64,000 bases of DNA from Acinetobacter sp. ANC 4558 (GCF_002135375.1 NZ_NEGH01000004.1:2773-66772), one strand, 5' to 3'; positions 8,578 to 18,763 are shown, counted from the stretch's first letter. Notes: generated from the letters alone by a model not told the origin. Program-made: numbers and translations.

Positions 8578-10773
8578 ATGAAACTTCAAACAATCGCTTG
8601 CGCCGTTGCCATTGCTACTGGTGGTTTTTTCTTTACTCATACTATTAATGAAGCTATTGCTGCCAATAATACAGTTACAGCACAGAACAAAGCTATTATT
8701 CCAACACAAGAACAAGCGCTCGTTTCTCGACAGCTTGCAACATTAGTCGACCGCCAGCATTATTTAAATCAGCGCTTAGATGCGGAGACATCTAATCGAA
8801 TTTTAGATTTTTATTTAGATAGCTTAGATCCAGATCATAATTTATTTTTAGCGCCAGAAGTTGCACTTTATAAAAAACAATACGGTTCTAATTTTGGCAT
8901 AGCATTGAAAGCTGGGGATCTGACAGGACCTTATGCCATTCATGAACAGTATCGAAATCGCTTGAAGCAGTTTTATGAGTATATGCTGGCGGAATTGAAA
9001 AAACCTCAGAATCTAAATCAACCGAATGTGATTTTAGATACAGATCGTGAGAAAGCGCCTTATTTTGCAACCAAGGCAGAACAGCAAGCGCATTGGAATA
9101 AAATATTAATTTCACAATTAATTAATTTGAATATTAATAAAGAAGAAGAGCTCGCTAAACAAAAAGCATTAAAAGAAAATCCAGAATTGGCGAATGGGCA
9201 AGATTTAGTGAGCCCTGAAGATTTAACACCCGTTCAAACCTTAACAAAGCGTTATACACGCCAATTAGAACGAATTAAGCGTATTAAAAGTGATGATGTT
9301 TTAGATAAAACATTAAATGCGATGACCTTAACCTATGATCCACATAGTAATTACTTTCCACCTGTCGATGCGATGGAGTTAAACCGCCAAACGACTTTGC
9401 AACTTGAAGGTATTGGAGTTTCCATTCGCCCTGAACGAGGGAATGAAGATTATACGAAAATTGAAACCATTGTTGAGGGTGGACCTGCAAGTAAATCTGG
9501 TCAGATTAAATCTGGAGACCGTATTGTTGGTGTTGCTCAAGATGGCGAAAAAATGGTGGATGTCATTGGTTGGTCAAGTAATGAGATTGTTGGGCTCATC
9601 CGTGGTAAACGAGGAACCAAAGTTACTCTAAGACTCTTAGGTTCTGGTGCCGCAATGAATCAAGCACGTGTGGTTACTTTAACACGTGACATTATTCAAG
9701 AAGAAGATGCAGGCGTTCGTACACGGACCGTTGATATTACACGTAATGGTAAACAATACACATATGGTGTCATTGAAATTCCATCATTTTATTTAAATTA
9801 TCGAGCGCGTCGTGCAGGGACGGAATATCGCTCTGTTTCTGAAGATACCAATAATGCATTAAAAGAATTATCTGCTAAAAATGTAGATGGCATTATTGTC
9901 GATTTAAGAAATAACCCTGGTGGCTCACTTGAAGAAGTATCACGTATGTTGGGGCAAGTGATTAAATCTGGACCAGTGGTACAAATTCGTGATGGCAATG
10001 GCAATGTCAGTATCTTTGAGGATACAGATGGAGGCGCACAAACCTATGCAGGACCGTTAGCTGTATTGATAAATTTAGCCTCTGCATCTGCAAGTGAAAT
10101 TTATTCGGCTGCAATTCAAGACTATGAACGCGGAATTGTGATTGGTAGCACGACAACTGGTAAAGGTACCGCACAAGTTCAATTAGATAATTTAGCATAT
10201 GGTCAAGCTACATTAACCCAACGTAAGTTTTATCGTATTACTGGGGGAAGTACACAGAATAAAGGTGTGATTCCAGATATTAAACTTGTTGATATCTATA
10301 ATGAAGATTTCGGTGAACGCAAGGCTAAAAATGCATTGATATGGGATACGATTCCAACAGCCCCGTTTAAACGAGAAGGTGAGGTGAAAAAATATATACC
10401 TCAATTAAGTGGGAATTCACTTGAAAGAACTGCGGTTGATCCACAGTTTAAATATTTAGAACAACGTAAAAATATTTCCAAAGAAGCGAATGATAAAAAA
10501 CAGATGGTGTTAGATATTAATCATCGTCGCGCTGAAATTATAGCTTTAGAACAACAAAGCTTAAAGTCTGAAAATGAACGTCGAGCTGCAACTGGTCTGA
10601 AACCATTTCCAAATTGGGAAAGTTATCAAGCATCACTAGAAGCATTAGCAGAATCTCGCGCAAAAATGAAAGCAGCACAACGTCCTGCATTACCAGAGGA
10701 AGAGGTTTTTGTGACTGAAGCTGCGAATATTTTATATGATCATCATCAATTACAAGATAAAAGCGTGAAATAA
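8578..10773 (+). CDS. prc: Carboxy-terminal (tail-specific) periplasmic protease Prc
   Basis: Periplasmic S41 protease that trims or degrades proteins from their C-termini, including envelope enzymes. A signal peptide occupies about residues 1-28. An N-terminal helical domain is followed by a PDZ domain (about 245-330) and the S41 domain. The catalytic dyad is the middle Ser of SASASE (Ser504) and Lys529 in TTTGKGTAQ, 25 residues apart as in E. coli Prc. A C-terminal DUF3340-type extension completes 731 residues. It is transcribed alone, with its own terminator. Confidence 0.96.
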   Translation: MKLQTIACAVAIATGGFFFTHTINEAIAANNTVTAQNKAIIPTQEQALVSRQLATLVDRQHYLNQRLDAETSNRILDFYLDSLDPDHNLFLAPEVALYKKQYGSNFGIALKAGDLTGPYAIHEQYRNRLKQFYEYMLAELKKPQNLNQPNVILDTDREKAPYFATKAEQQAHWNKILISQLINLNINKEEELAKQKALKENPELANGQDLVSPEDLTPVQTLTKRYTRQLERIKRIKSDDVLDKTLNAMTLTYDPHSNYFPPVDAMELNRQTTLQLEGIGVSIRPERGNEDYTKIETIVEGGPASKSGQIKSGDRIVGVAQDGEKMVDVIGWSSNEIVGLIRGKRGTKVTLRLLGSGAAMNQARVVTLTRDIIQEEDAGVRTRTVDITRNGKQYTYGVIEIPSFYLNYRARRAGTEYRSVSEDTNNALKELSAKNVDGIIVDLRNNPGGSLEEVSRMLGQVIKSGPVVQIRDGNGNVSIFEDTDGGAQTYAGPLAVLINLASASASEIYSAAIQDYERGIVIGSTTTGKGTAQVQLDNLAYGQATLTQRKFYRITGGSTQNKGVIPDIKLVDIYNEDFGERKAKNALIWDTIPTAPFKREGEVKKYIPQLSGNSLERTAVDPQFKYLEQRKNISKEANDKKQMVLDINHRRAEIIALEQQSLKSENERRAATGLKPFPNWESYQASLEALAESRAKMKAAQRPALPEEEVFVTEAANILYDHHQLQDKSVK

Positions 10774-10788
10774 TCTGCTTTAATTCAG

Positions 10789-10827
10789 GGAGTAATGCTT
10801 TATTCGAAGCATTGCTCCTTAGTTTTT
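10789..10827 (+). terminator. Terminator of prc
   Basis: A 12-bp stem (10789-10800 with 10807-10818, one G-T pair, loop TATTCG) is followed by TTAGTTTTT. Confidence 0.88.
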
Positions 10828-11013
10828 AAGAGGGTTGTGGTAGAAACATATATAATAAAAATAATGTATTTTTATCATTGACCTTAATTTAAATGTGTAC
10901 CATTCTTAACCAATGAAATGTACACTTAATTAACTCTCTGTTTTATTAAGTAAAAATCATGTAATTTTGTATGTTGATAATCTGTTAATTGTTTTTATTT
11001 TTAAGGGAAAATA

Positions 11014-13083
11014 ATGGTACTTATCCATTATGATTTAAATATGGTGATATATTCATTCATTGTCGCTATATTTTTTTGCTACTTATCTGCATTATTGGCG
11101 GATCAATTTTTATTTAATAATCATCAACAGAAAAAGAATAAAATTTTTATTTTATTAAGTGGATTATTTTTGGGGCTTGCTGTTTGGGTTACCTTTTTTT
11201 TATCTATATCTGCAATTCAAATACCGGGTAATTACCATTTTGATTATGCGTTAATACTTGTTGCATTTTTAATTACATTTATTGCATCTGCTTTTGCAGT
11301 CTGGTCGACAACACAATACACGCTAACATCTATCCGTTTAATTTTTGGTTCTATTTTAATGGGACTTGGGATCTCGGGGATGTATTATATTGGTCTGATG
11401 GGGTTATTCATTGAACATTATGCGATGGTCTATCAACCTCAACTCATGGTATTAGCAACATTAGTTGCAATTCTAGGAGCAGGGTTTAGTTTTGGGCTTG
11501 CAATTCAATATAAAAATAAATCAAAAAATCAAAAAAAAACGCAATTAATATTTTCCATAATGATGGCGCTAAATATTATAGGGATGCATTATATTGGAAT
11601 GCACTCAGTCTCATTCTATCGAGATTTAAATTATAAATATAATTTTGTTTTAAGCACGAATCATAATTTTATTTTATTCACGGTTATATTGATTTCAATC
11701 CTTATTTTTTTAGTTTCAGGGATTATTGCATTCTTGGAACAACGATTAGAGGAAAGAAATCGTCAATTGTCGAAAGCAAATACAGATTTAGCTCATCAGG
11801 CAATACATGATAGTTTAACTAAATTACCCAATAGATTGTATTTAAGTGAATATGCACAAAAATTATTTACATCTTCGCAGCAAAGTGCATTTTTATTTAT
11901 CGATTTAGATCGCTTTAAAGCTATAAATGATGTTTTCGGTCATCATATTGGTGATCGTTTATTGATTCAATTGGTGAATAGAATACATAAATATTTAAAT
12001 AAAAATGAGCAGCTCTTTCGGTTAGGTGGTGATCAATTTTTATTGGTCATAGAACATGCGATGCCTGAATTGGCGATGAAAAAAGCTGAACATTTACAAC
12101 AGATCATTCTAGAACGTTTTTTAATTGAAGGAAAAGAAATTACTATTTCTGCCAGTATTGGAATTGCATTTTTAAATGAGCATGGCAAAGATTTGCAAGA
12201 ACTTGTCATGAATGCAGATTTAGCAATGTTAAATGCAAAAGAGCAAGGGCGAAATACATATACTGTATTCAATTATTCAGATGCGCTTTTGCAATCGCAA
12301 CTTCAAACGAAATTGATCAATGATTTATATAAAGCAGTAGAAGAAGATCAATTTATTTTATTTTATCAGCCTAAATTTACAACAAAAAGTCATTGTATTT
12401 GTGGCGTTGAAGCCTTAATCCGTTGGCAACATGTAAGTCATGGATTATTGACACCAAATATGTTTCTGAAAGGGGCTGAATCGACTGGTGTAATTATTCA
12501 AATGGGATATTGGGTACTTGAAGAGGCAATTAAACAAATCCAAAAATGGGAGCTCAGTCATACCAATTTATTTCCTGTTGCAGTAAATCTATCTGTTGTT
12601 CAGTTTGAGCATAAAGAATTATTTATCACCTTAGAGCAGTTATTTGAAAAGTATAAAATTGATCCAAGTCATTTAACCATTGAGATTACTGAGTCTACAG
12701 CAATGCAGAATATTGAAATGAGTATATTGCGTTTTGAGCGACTGCATCAAATGGGGCTCAACCTAGCGGTAGATGATTTTGGTACGGGATATTCAAGCCT
12801 ATTATATTTAAAAGATTTGGCCATAGATGAGTTGAAAATTGATCGTGCTTTTATTCATGATATTGAAAATAATAAAAAGAGTGAAATTATTCTAGAAAGT
12901 ATTATCAATTTGGCAACTAGGCTCGGCTTAACAGTGACTGTAGAAGGCGTTGAAACATTAATGCAAGCAGATAAGTTAACTCAGTTAGGATGTCAGCAAT
13001 TACAAGGCTTTTTATTTGGAAAGCCTATGCCAGTAAAAGAAATAGAACAATGGAAAAATGATCATGATTGTATAGAAAATTAA
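11014..13083 (+). CDS. MHYT-GGDEF-EAL cyclic-di-GMP signalling protein
   Basis: A membrane protein of 689 residues. Residues 1-245 hold about seven hydrophobic helices of an MHYT sensor, with repeats SGMYYIGLMG (near 121) and IGMHYIGMHS (near 188) thought to bind a metal or gas ligand. The GGDEF domain (about 265-425) carries GGDQF instead of GGDEF, so cyclase activity is doubtful. The EAL domain (about 445-685) retains GVEALIRWQ, ITESTA and DDFGTGYSSL, so it probably hydrolyses cyclic di-GMP. The start is supported by AAGGG 8 bases upstream. No partner gene is adjacent. Confidence 0.93.
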   Translation: MVLIHYDLNMVIYSFIVAIFFCYLSALLADQFLFNNHQQKKNKIFILLSGLFLGLAVWVTFFLSISAIQIPGNYHFDYALILVAFLITFIASAFAVWSTTQYTLTSIRLIFGSILMGLGISGMYYIGLMGLFIEHYAMVYQPQLMVLATLVAILGAGFSFGLAIQYKNKSKNQKKTQLIFSIMMALNIIGMHYIGMHSVSFYRDLNYKYNFVLSTNHNFILFTVILISILIFLVSGIIAFLEQRLEERNRQLSKANTDLAHQAIHDSLTKLPNRLYLSEYAQKLFTSSQQSAFLFIDLDRFKAINDVFGHHIGDRLLIQLVNRIHKYLNKNEQLFRLGGDQFLLVIEHAMPELAMKKAEHLQQIILERFLIEGKEITISASIGIAFLNEHGKDLQELVMNADLAMLNAKEQGRNTYTVFNYSDALLQSQLQTKLINDLYKAVEEDQFILFYQPKFTTKSHCICGVEALIRWQHVSHGLLTPNMFLKGAESTGVIIQMGYWVLEEAIKQIQKWELSHTNLFPVAVNLSVVQFEHKELFITLEQLFEKYKIDPSHLTIEITESTAMQNIEMSILRFERLHQMGLNLAVDDFGTGYSSLLYLKDLAIDELKIDRAFIHDIENNKKSEIILESIINLATRLGLTVTVEGVETLMQADKLTQLGCQQLQGFLFGKPMPVKEIEQWKNDHDCIEN

Positions 13084-13109
13084 ATAGTTAGCATGAAATT
13101 TATGCAGGA

Positions 13110-13135
13110 ATCTATCTTCTAGAAACAAGATAGAT
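13110..13135 (+). terminator. Possible terminator after the MHYT-GGDEF-EAL gene
   Basis: A 9-bp perfect stem (13110-13118 with 13127-13135, loop of 8) lies 27 bases after the stop. The following ACTTATTACTCTT is only moderately U-rich. Confidence 0.5.
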
Positions 13136-13339
13136 ACTTATTACTCTTAAATATCGTGTTATCAAACAATAAAAAAACGATAAGAATTGAGTGAGTGATT
13201 AGACGTTGATAACGATATTATTGAACAGCTGATTACTAGATGCGCGTAGAAGGAAAAGCTAGAATCAGATACAATACGCGCAATTTTTTATATTGATCAT
13301 ATTGATCTTTACACTGCATATCTGCAGTAGGTGTATTTC

Positions 13340-14932
13340 ATGAGCTTTAAAGACGAATTAGCGGCACAGGTTGCTCAGCGACGTACCTTTGCCATTATTT
13401 CCCACCCCGATGCGGGTAAAACGACAATGACTGAAAAGTTGTTGTTATGGGGGCAGGCAATTCAGGTTGCAGGTATGGTGAAAAGCCGTAAATCTGATCG
13501 TGCTGCAACTTCTGACTGGATGGAAATGGAAAAAGAGCGTGGTATTTCGATCACGACCTCTGTAATGCAATTTCCATATAAAGACTACATGATTAATCTT
13601 TTAGATACACCAGGACATGAAGATTTCTCTGAAGATACATATCGAACACTCACTGCAGTTGACTCTGCGCTTATGGTGATTGATGGTGCAAAAGGTGTCG
13701 AAGATCGAACCATTAAATTGATGGACGTGTGTCGTATGCGAGACACTCCTATTATTTCATTTGTAAATAAAATGGACCGAGAAATCAGAGAACCATTAGA
13801 GTTATTAGATGAAATTGAAAATGTTTTAAAAATTAAATGTGTACCACTGACTTGGCCATTAGGTACAGGTCGTGACTTTGCTGGTGTGTATAATTTAATT
13901 GAAGAAAAATTTTATGTTTATAAGGCAGGTTTTGGTTCAAAAATCACTGAAATAGAAGTTCGTGATGGTTATGATTATGCTGATTTAAAAGATAAAGTTG
14001 GTGATCTTGCTTGGGCATCATTTGAAGAGTCTTTAGAGCTGGTACAAATGGCCAATGAGCCATTAGACCGTGATGAATTTCTTGCAGGACGTCAGACACC
14101 TGTATTATTTGGTACAGCTTTGGGGAACTTTGGTGTAGACCATGTTTTAAATGCATTTAGTCAATATGCTCCCCCACCTAAAGCACATCCAACACACGAT
14201 CGTAGTGTGCAAGCGACTGAAGAAGGTTTTACTGGATTTGTTTTTAAAATTCAGGCAAATATGGACCCAAAACATCGAGATCGTATTGCATTTATGCGTA
14301 TTTGCTCAGGAAAATATGAAAAAGGTCTGAAAATGAAGCATGTACGTCTAGATAAAGACGTTCGAATTAGTGATGCTTTAACTTTCTTAGCAGGAGATCG
14401 TCAACATTTGGAGGAAGCTTGGCCAGGCGATATTATTGGTTTGCATAATCATGGAACAATTCAAATTGGTGATACATTCACATCAGGTGAAAAGCTAAGT
14501 TTTACAGGTATCCCTCATTTTGCTCCAGAAATGTTCCGTCGAGTTCGCTTAAAAGATCCATTGAAATCTAAACAATTACAAAAAGGTCTGAAAGAACTGG
14601 CAGAAGAAGGCGCAACTCAAGTCTTTATGCCTCAAAATAGCAATGACTTAATTGTTGGTGCTGTCGGGGTGCTTCAGTTTGAAGTAGTTGCATATCGTTT
14701 AAAAGAAGAATATAAAGTTGATTGCATTTATGAGCCTGTAAGCATTAATACTGTGCGTTGGGTTTCATGCAGCGACGAGAAAAAATTTAATGAATTCAAG
14801 AAAAAAGCATATGATCAGCTCTCTGTTGATGGGGGGGGGCATTTGACTTACTTGGCACCAAGTCGTGTGAATTTACAGTTAATGCAAGAGCGTTATCCAG
14901 ATATTATGTTCCGAAACACTCGGGAACATTAA
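13340..14932 (+). CDS. prfC: Peptide chain release factor 3 (RF3)
   Basis: Translational GTPase that recycles RF1/RF2 from the ribosome after termination. G-domain motifs are [12 protein letters not shown] (G1), the conserved GISITTSVM switch, LDTPGHEDF (G3) and NKMDR (G4). The C-terminus ends [14 protein letters not shown], as in E. coli RF3. ATG 13340 gives 530 residues (E. coli 529); an in-frame GTG at 13331 is less likely. A run of nine G at 14831-14839 encodes three glycines near the C-terminus (see findings). Confidence 0.97.
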   Translation: MSFKDELAAQVAQRRTFAIISHPDAGKTTMTEKLLLWGQAIQVAGMVKSRKSDRAATSDWMEMEKERGISITTSVMQFPYKDYMINLLDTPGHEDFSEDTYRTLTAVDSALMVIDGAKGVEDRTIKLMDVCRMRDTPIISFVNKMDREIREPLELLDEIENVLKIKCVPLTWPLGTGRDFAGVYNLIEEKFYVYKAGFGSKITEIEVRDGYDYADLKDKVGDLAWASFEESLELVQMANEPLDRDEFLAGRQTPVLFGTALGNFGVDHVLNAFSQYAPPPKAHPTHDRSVQATEEGFTGFVFKIQANMDPKHRDRIAFMRICSGKYEKGLKMKHVRLDKDVRISDALTFLAGDRQHLEEAWPGDIIGLHNHGTIQIGDTFTSGEKLSFTGIPHFAPEMFRRVRLKDPLKSKQLQKGLKELAEEGATQVFMPQNSNDLIVGAVGVLQFEVVAYRLKEEYKVDCIYEPVSINTVRWVSCSDEKKFNEFKKKAYDQLSVDGGGHLTYLAPSRVNLQLMQERYPDIMFRNTREH

Positions 14933-14949
14933 TCAAAGTTAACCTAAAG

Positions 14950-14972
14950 AAGCCCCAATTAGGGGCTTTTTA
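14950..14972 (+). terminator. Terminator of prfC
   Basis: AAGCCCC pairs with GGGGCTT around AATTA, followed by a short U-run. It lies 17 bases past the stop. Confidence 0.88.
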
Positions 14973-15297
14973 GTGTGTAAAATTTGAATATCTTTGTTTA
15001 TGTTTTTCAATTAAATGAATTTAATATTTTATAACGAGGAAAATATTATTAAGATCTAAAGATGGTGCCTATTTATATGACTTTAATGCCTATGAATGGT
15101 TCAGAAATTATCTAATATGATGACCATCTTTACGATGGTTAAACTTTGATTGATGATCATGTTTGAATTTAGTTAATACTTTGTAATTAAAAATGAAATA
15201 AAAGCATTTTAAGATTTTTAGTTCTGCAGTTTTTGAGTAGATGGTGTAAATTAGAATTAAGGATTATTGATGCGAAAAGTATGCAAAAGGTAAGTTG
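14973..15297. other. Intergenic region prfC to lipoprotein gene
   Basis: About 325 AT-rich bases. An open stretch of 31 codons at 15025-15120 (plus strand) reads like a protein tail (SKDGAYLYDFNAYEWF...), but it has no start codon or ribosome site and follows a stop. It may be a decayed gene remnant or chance. A 6-bp hairpin (ACCATC/GATGGT) lies at 15123-15139. Confidence 0.4.
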
Positions 15298-16236
15298 ATG
15301 TCTAAAAATAAACCAAAATTATTCATGAGTATTTTAGCTGTATCTATCGGAATAAGTGCATGTCAGCCGAAGCAAAAACCTGTGGAAGATGTATCGGTTG
15401 AAATTCAGAAAGAGCAGGAACAGACCTTAAAACTTATTGGGGATAGGGAAAAGCTGAATTTAAATTTACCAAAATGTGAGGATAAAAACTGTCCTGAGTT
15501 ATCAATCGAACGGTTGAATAGTAATCAATATTTTGTTGATGAAATCATTGATCAACAAATTCTACAAATTTTAAAAGAAACTTTAAGTTTGGAAGATGAA
15601 GAAGCTTCTACAATACAAACAGATAAGATTGCTTCGGAAGTTAATAAAGAAAGTATTGAAACAGCGAAACAAAAGCTTGAAAGACAGTTAATCCCATTTA
15701 CAGAAAATTTCTTGGAATTAGATCAAGAAATAAAAGCATTAAGTGCGAATCATAAAATTAGTTTAATGATTAAACCTAAAATTTTAAACTCAGAAGGACC
15801 ATTAGTTACAGTTGTTTTAAATAGCAGTAATTACTTAGGTGGTGCGCATGGTTCATCGTCTCAGCAATACTTTAATTTTGATTTAGAAACGAAAAAACAG
15901 GTTCCTTTAAGAAGCATCATTGAAAAAAATGAATTACCTGCTTTAAAAGAGAAAGCCTATGAGGCATTTAAAACATGGGTAATTGAATCTGAGCTTTCAA
16001 GTGATATTAAGGAATATGAGCAAGTTTGGAAATTTAAATTAGCAAATCAATATTATTTAGGAACCCAAGGTTTAATTTTACAGTATGGTGAATATGAAAT
16101 TGGACCATATGTAGTTGGACTTCCTCGTTTAACGATCCCATATGATCAATTACATGGAATTTTAAAAGAGCAGTATTTTCCTAAAGAAGTAAAGCTTGAG
16201 CAAGCAACGAGCGAAGTGCAGCAAGTCAAAAAATGA
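15298..16236 (+). CDS. DUF3298-type lipoprotein, function unknown
   Basis: A lipoprotein of 312 residues with signal peptide and lipobox ISAC (Cys22), so it is probably anchored in the envelope. The C-terminal half carries a GGAHGSSSQQYFNFDLET segment typical of the DUF3298 (RsiV-like) fold. A charged helical region precedes it. ATG 15298 has AAAAGG 7 bases upstream; an in-frame TTG lies one codon earlier. tatD follows after 13 bases, so the two may be co-transcribed. The biochemical role is not known. Confidence 0.82.
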   Translation: MSKNKPKLFMSILAVSIGISACQPKQKPVEDVSVEIQKEQEQTLKLIGDREKLNLNLPKCEDKNCPELSIERLNSNQYFVDEIIDQQILQILKETLSLEDEEASTIQTDKIASEVNKESIETAKQKLERQLIPFTENFLELDQEIKALSANHKISLMIKPKILNSEGPLVTVVLNSSNYLGGAHGSSSQQYFNFDLETKKQVPLRSIIEKNELPALKEKAYEAFKTWVIESELSSDIKEYEQVWKFKLANQYYLGTQGLILQYGEYEIGPYVVGLPRLTIPYDQLHGILKEQYFPKEVKLEQATSEVQQVKK

Positions 16237-16249
16237 TGATGAGTAACGG

Positions 16250-17068
16250 ATGATCCAGTTATTTGATACACATACGCATTTTGATGTTCCTGATTTTGAT
16301 ATAGATCGGGAACAATTGGCTTATGCTGCGAAAAAGGTTGGTGTACAACATTTAGTCCTGATTGGTTTTTTACAATCAAGATTTGATGATTTATGCGCTA
16401 CACATAATTTAATTAATCAGTTGGATTTTGCTCCACAAAGCCATTTAGCTCCAGGTTTACATCCGTTTTATATTGAAGATCACCAGATTGAACATATATG
16501 TGATGTGGAGCGTTTATTAAAAAAATATGATTGTATTGCCTTGGGAGAAATTGGTTTAGACACATTTCTAAAACAGCATAAAGAAGGCGAAATATTTAAA
16601 AAACAAAAATTTTTTTTTTCTGAACAGTTAGATTTAGCACAACAATTTAATAAACCTGTTTTATTGCATATTAGAAAGTCGCATGCAGATGTTCTTGCCA
16701 TGTTAAAACAACATCAATTTAAATTAGGCGGAATTGCGCATGCTTTTAGTGGGGGGATAGAGGAAGCAAAAGCATTTATTAAGCTTGGTTTTAAAATTGG
16801 AATTACAGGACAAATTACCAATCCAAATTCTAAAAAATTGCATCAGGTTGTACATGCAATTGGTGCTGAACATCTGGTTTTGGAGACAGATTGTCCAGAT
16901 ATGACCCCTTTATGTTGCCAAACATCCACGGAATATAGAACTAGAAATACACCTGTGAATTTACCTTATGTACTTGATGGTTTATCGGTATGTTTAAATA
17001 TAAATAAAAATGAGCTGGCAGAGATATTGTGGAATAACTCATTTAAGGCGTTAGATTTAACGATCTAG
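16250..17068 (+). CDS. TatD-family metal-dependent hydrolase/DNase
   Basis: A cytoplasmic metallo-hydrolase of the amidohydrolase superfamily; characterised members are 3'-5' DNases or tRNA/DNA-quality enzymes. Metal-binding motifs are DTHTHFD at the N-terminus, ALGEIGLD, VLLHIRKSH, AHAFSGG and ETDCPD near the C-terminus. At 272 residues the domain is complete. A run of ten T at 16610-16619 encodes the Phe triplet of KFFFSE. Which TatD paralogue this is (TatD, YcfH, YjjV) cannot be decided. Confidence 0.9.
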   Translation: MIQLFDTHTHFDVPDFDIDREQLAYAAKKVGVQHLVLIGFLQSRFDDLCATHNLINQLDFAPQSHLAPGLHPFYIEDHQIEHICDVERLLKKYDCIALGEIGLDTFLKQHKEGEIFKKQKFFFSEQLDLAQQFNKPVLLHIRKSHADVLAMLKQHQFKLGGIAHAFSGGIEEAKAFIKLGFKIGITGQITNPNSKKLHQVVHAIGAEHLVLETDCPDMTPLCCQTSTEYRTRNTPVNLPYVLDGLSVCLNINKNELAEILWNNSFKALDLTI

Positions 17069-17488
17069 TTATTTTTTTTAGCAATATATAAGTTGAAAAA
17101 TATTCAACTAAGAAGGCAGCGCTGATGAAAATATTTCTAAGATAAAAATATACCAGATAAAAGAATTACAGTAACAATTAAGTATTATTCATTCTTGATG
17201 CTTTTCAAAATACACTCTGCTAAAAGTAATTATATTTGAGGATGTGAGCAACAATAATTATTCTTCAAATGAAAAAGAGTAGGTAATTTCATTAGTACAT
17301 GATTTTGGAATAACATATTCTGGTGAGGGAATGAGGGACAAAGAACTGTTAAACTAAAGCAACACTATATTTTAAATTTTTTACATGATGAAATTAAATT
17401 TCCTGAGACATGGAGCATTTATTAGTACTCAATTAATCAATTTAATTTGATAAAATAAGACCAAGATTTTCTGATATTAGATTTCATA
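17069..17488. other. Intergenic region tatD to tcdA
   Basis: About 420 AT-rich bases. A 7-bp hairpin (AGTTGAA/TTCAACT) at about 17091-17109 lacks a U-run. A possible decayed coding stretch is listed separately. No clear promoter was identified. Confidence 0.5.
17244..17425 (+). pseudogene. Possible decayed coding fragment
   Basis: From GTG 17244 one frame reads VSNNNYSSNEKE, a stop, then VISLVHDFGITYSGEGMRD and KELLN. A shifted frame continues KQHYILNFLHDEIKFPETWS to TAG at 17423. The composition is protein-like, but stops and a frame change break it. No family is recognised and it could be chance. Confidence 0.2.
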
Positions 17489-18253
17489 ATGACCGACCTA
17501 CTCCAAAATGATGAATATGACCGCCGTTTTGCAGGTGTTGCAAAAATTTATGGAGACAATGTATTTCATCATTATGAGCAAAGTCATGTGATGGTGATTG
17601 GAATTGGTGGTGTTGGTTCATGGGCGGTTGAAGCATTGGCTCGGACAGGTGTTGGCGAGTTAACTTTAATTGACATGGATGCTGTTGCAGCTTCAAATAT
17701 AAATCGTCAACTTCCTGCATTAACATCTACGCTTGGTCATGAAAAAATTGAAGTTATGGCTGAACGTTGTCAATCAATCAATCCTCGAATTAAAATTAAT
17801 TTAATTGATGATTATTTAACGCCAGAAAATGTGCAAGCATTGCTGGTCAATCGACCTGATATTATTTTAGATTGTATCGATGATGTGAAAGCAAAGTTAG
17901 CACTCATGCTACATTGCCGTTTTAATAAAATTCCTTTAATTGTATCTGGTGGCGCGGGTGGAAAACTAGATCCATTGAAAATTCGTGTAGCAGATTTATC
18001 TAAAACTGAGCAAGATCCAATGCTTGCTAAACTTAGATCACAATTGCGTAGTAAAGGAATATGTAAAAAACCGAAAGAAAAGTTTGGAATTACCTGCATT
18101 TATTCTATTGATAATCCATTTTCAGCCTCAGATGTTTGTGCGAGTGCAGGACTAAGGTGTGGAGGATATGGCTCTGCTGTTGTTGTGACATCGAGTTTTG
18201 CCATGATTGCCGTTGCCGAAGTTTTGAAGCGATTAGATCAAATTAAAAAATAA
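17489..18253 (+). CDS. tcdA: tRNA threonylcarbamoyladenosine dehydratase TcdA
   Basis: E1-like enzyme that converts t6A37 in ANN-decoding tRNAs to the cyclic ct6A form, using ATP. The ThiF/E1 nucleotide site is visible as VIGIGGVGSWAVEALARTG (about residues 31-49), then LIDMDAVAASNINRQ and ILDCIDDVKAK. The N-terminus DEYDRRFAGVAKIYG is typical of TcdA/CsdL. At 254 residues it is slightly shorter than E. coli TcdA. Expressed alone and followed by a strong terminator. Confidence 0.94.
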   Translation: MTDLLQNDEYDRRFAGVAKIYGDNVFHHYEQSHVMVIGIGGVGSWAVEALARTGVGELTLIDMDAVAASNINRQLPALTSTLGHEKIEVMAERCQSINPRIKINLIDDYLTPENVQALLVNRPDIILDCIDDVKAKLALMLHCRFNKIPLIVSGGAGGKLDPLKIRVADLSKTEQDPMLAKLRSQLRSKGICKKPKEKFGITCIYSIDNPFSASDVCASAGLRCGGYGSAVVVTSSFAMIAVAEVLKRLDQIKK

Positions 18254-18265
18254 TTTTTAAAAATT

Positions 18266-18292
18266 AAAAAGACCGCAAGAGCGGTCTTTTTA
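18266..18292 (+). terminator. Bidirectional terminator tcdA/secB
   Basis: GACCGC-AAGA-GCGGTC is flanked by A-run and T-run. It serves convergent tcdA and the secB operon. Confidence 0.92.
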
Positions 18293-18304
18293 ATGCTTAT
18301 TTGA

Positions 18305-18763
18305 TTAAGCTTGGCCATCAACAGCTTGTGTTTGAGCACGTTGAAGGTTCGCTTCAAATTCAGCATCAAAGTTGATCGGTGTAAGAAGTAACTGTGGGAA
18401 ACTTCCTTTGGTCACTAAATCATTTGCTGCTTCACGTAAGAACGGGAATAAAATATTTGGGCAGTATGCGCCTAAAATATAAGGAAGGCGATCTTCTTCA
18501 ACCCCATCAATCAGGAAGATACCTGCTTGAGTTACATCAACAATAAAAGCAGTTTCGCCAGCATTATTTGCTTGAACGACAACTTTTAAAGAAACTTCAT
18601 AATGAGTAGGATCAATTTTTTCAGCCGAAGATGAAAGATTGATATTTAGCTCAGGTTCCCATGCTTTAGTAAATACGTGAGTTCCAGGAACTTCAAAAGA
18701 AATATCTTTAGTATAAATACGTTCTAAAGCTAATTGCGGTTGAGCTTGTTGTTCTTCACTCAT
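18305..18763 (-). CDS. secB: Protein-export chaperone SecB
   Basis: Tetrameric cytosolic chaperone that holds preproteins unfolded and hands them to SecA. At 152 residues it has the family core [12 protein letters not shown] near the N-terminus, then GIFLIDG and [20 protein letters not shown]. It is the last gene of a minus-strand run rhodanese-grxC-secB, the same arrangement as yibN-grxC-secB in enterobacteria. It starts 34 bases after grxC. Confidence 0.97.
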   Translation of the reverse strand: MSEEQQAQPQLALERIYTKDISFEVPGTHVFTKAWEPELNINLSSSAEKIDPTHYEVSLKVVVQANNAGETAFIVDVTQAGIFLIDGVEEDRLPYILGAYCPNILFPFLREAANDLVTKGSFPQLLLTPINFDAEFEANLQRAQTQAVDGQA

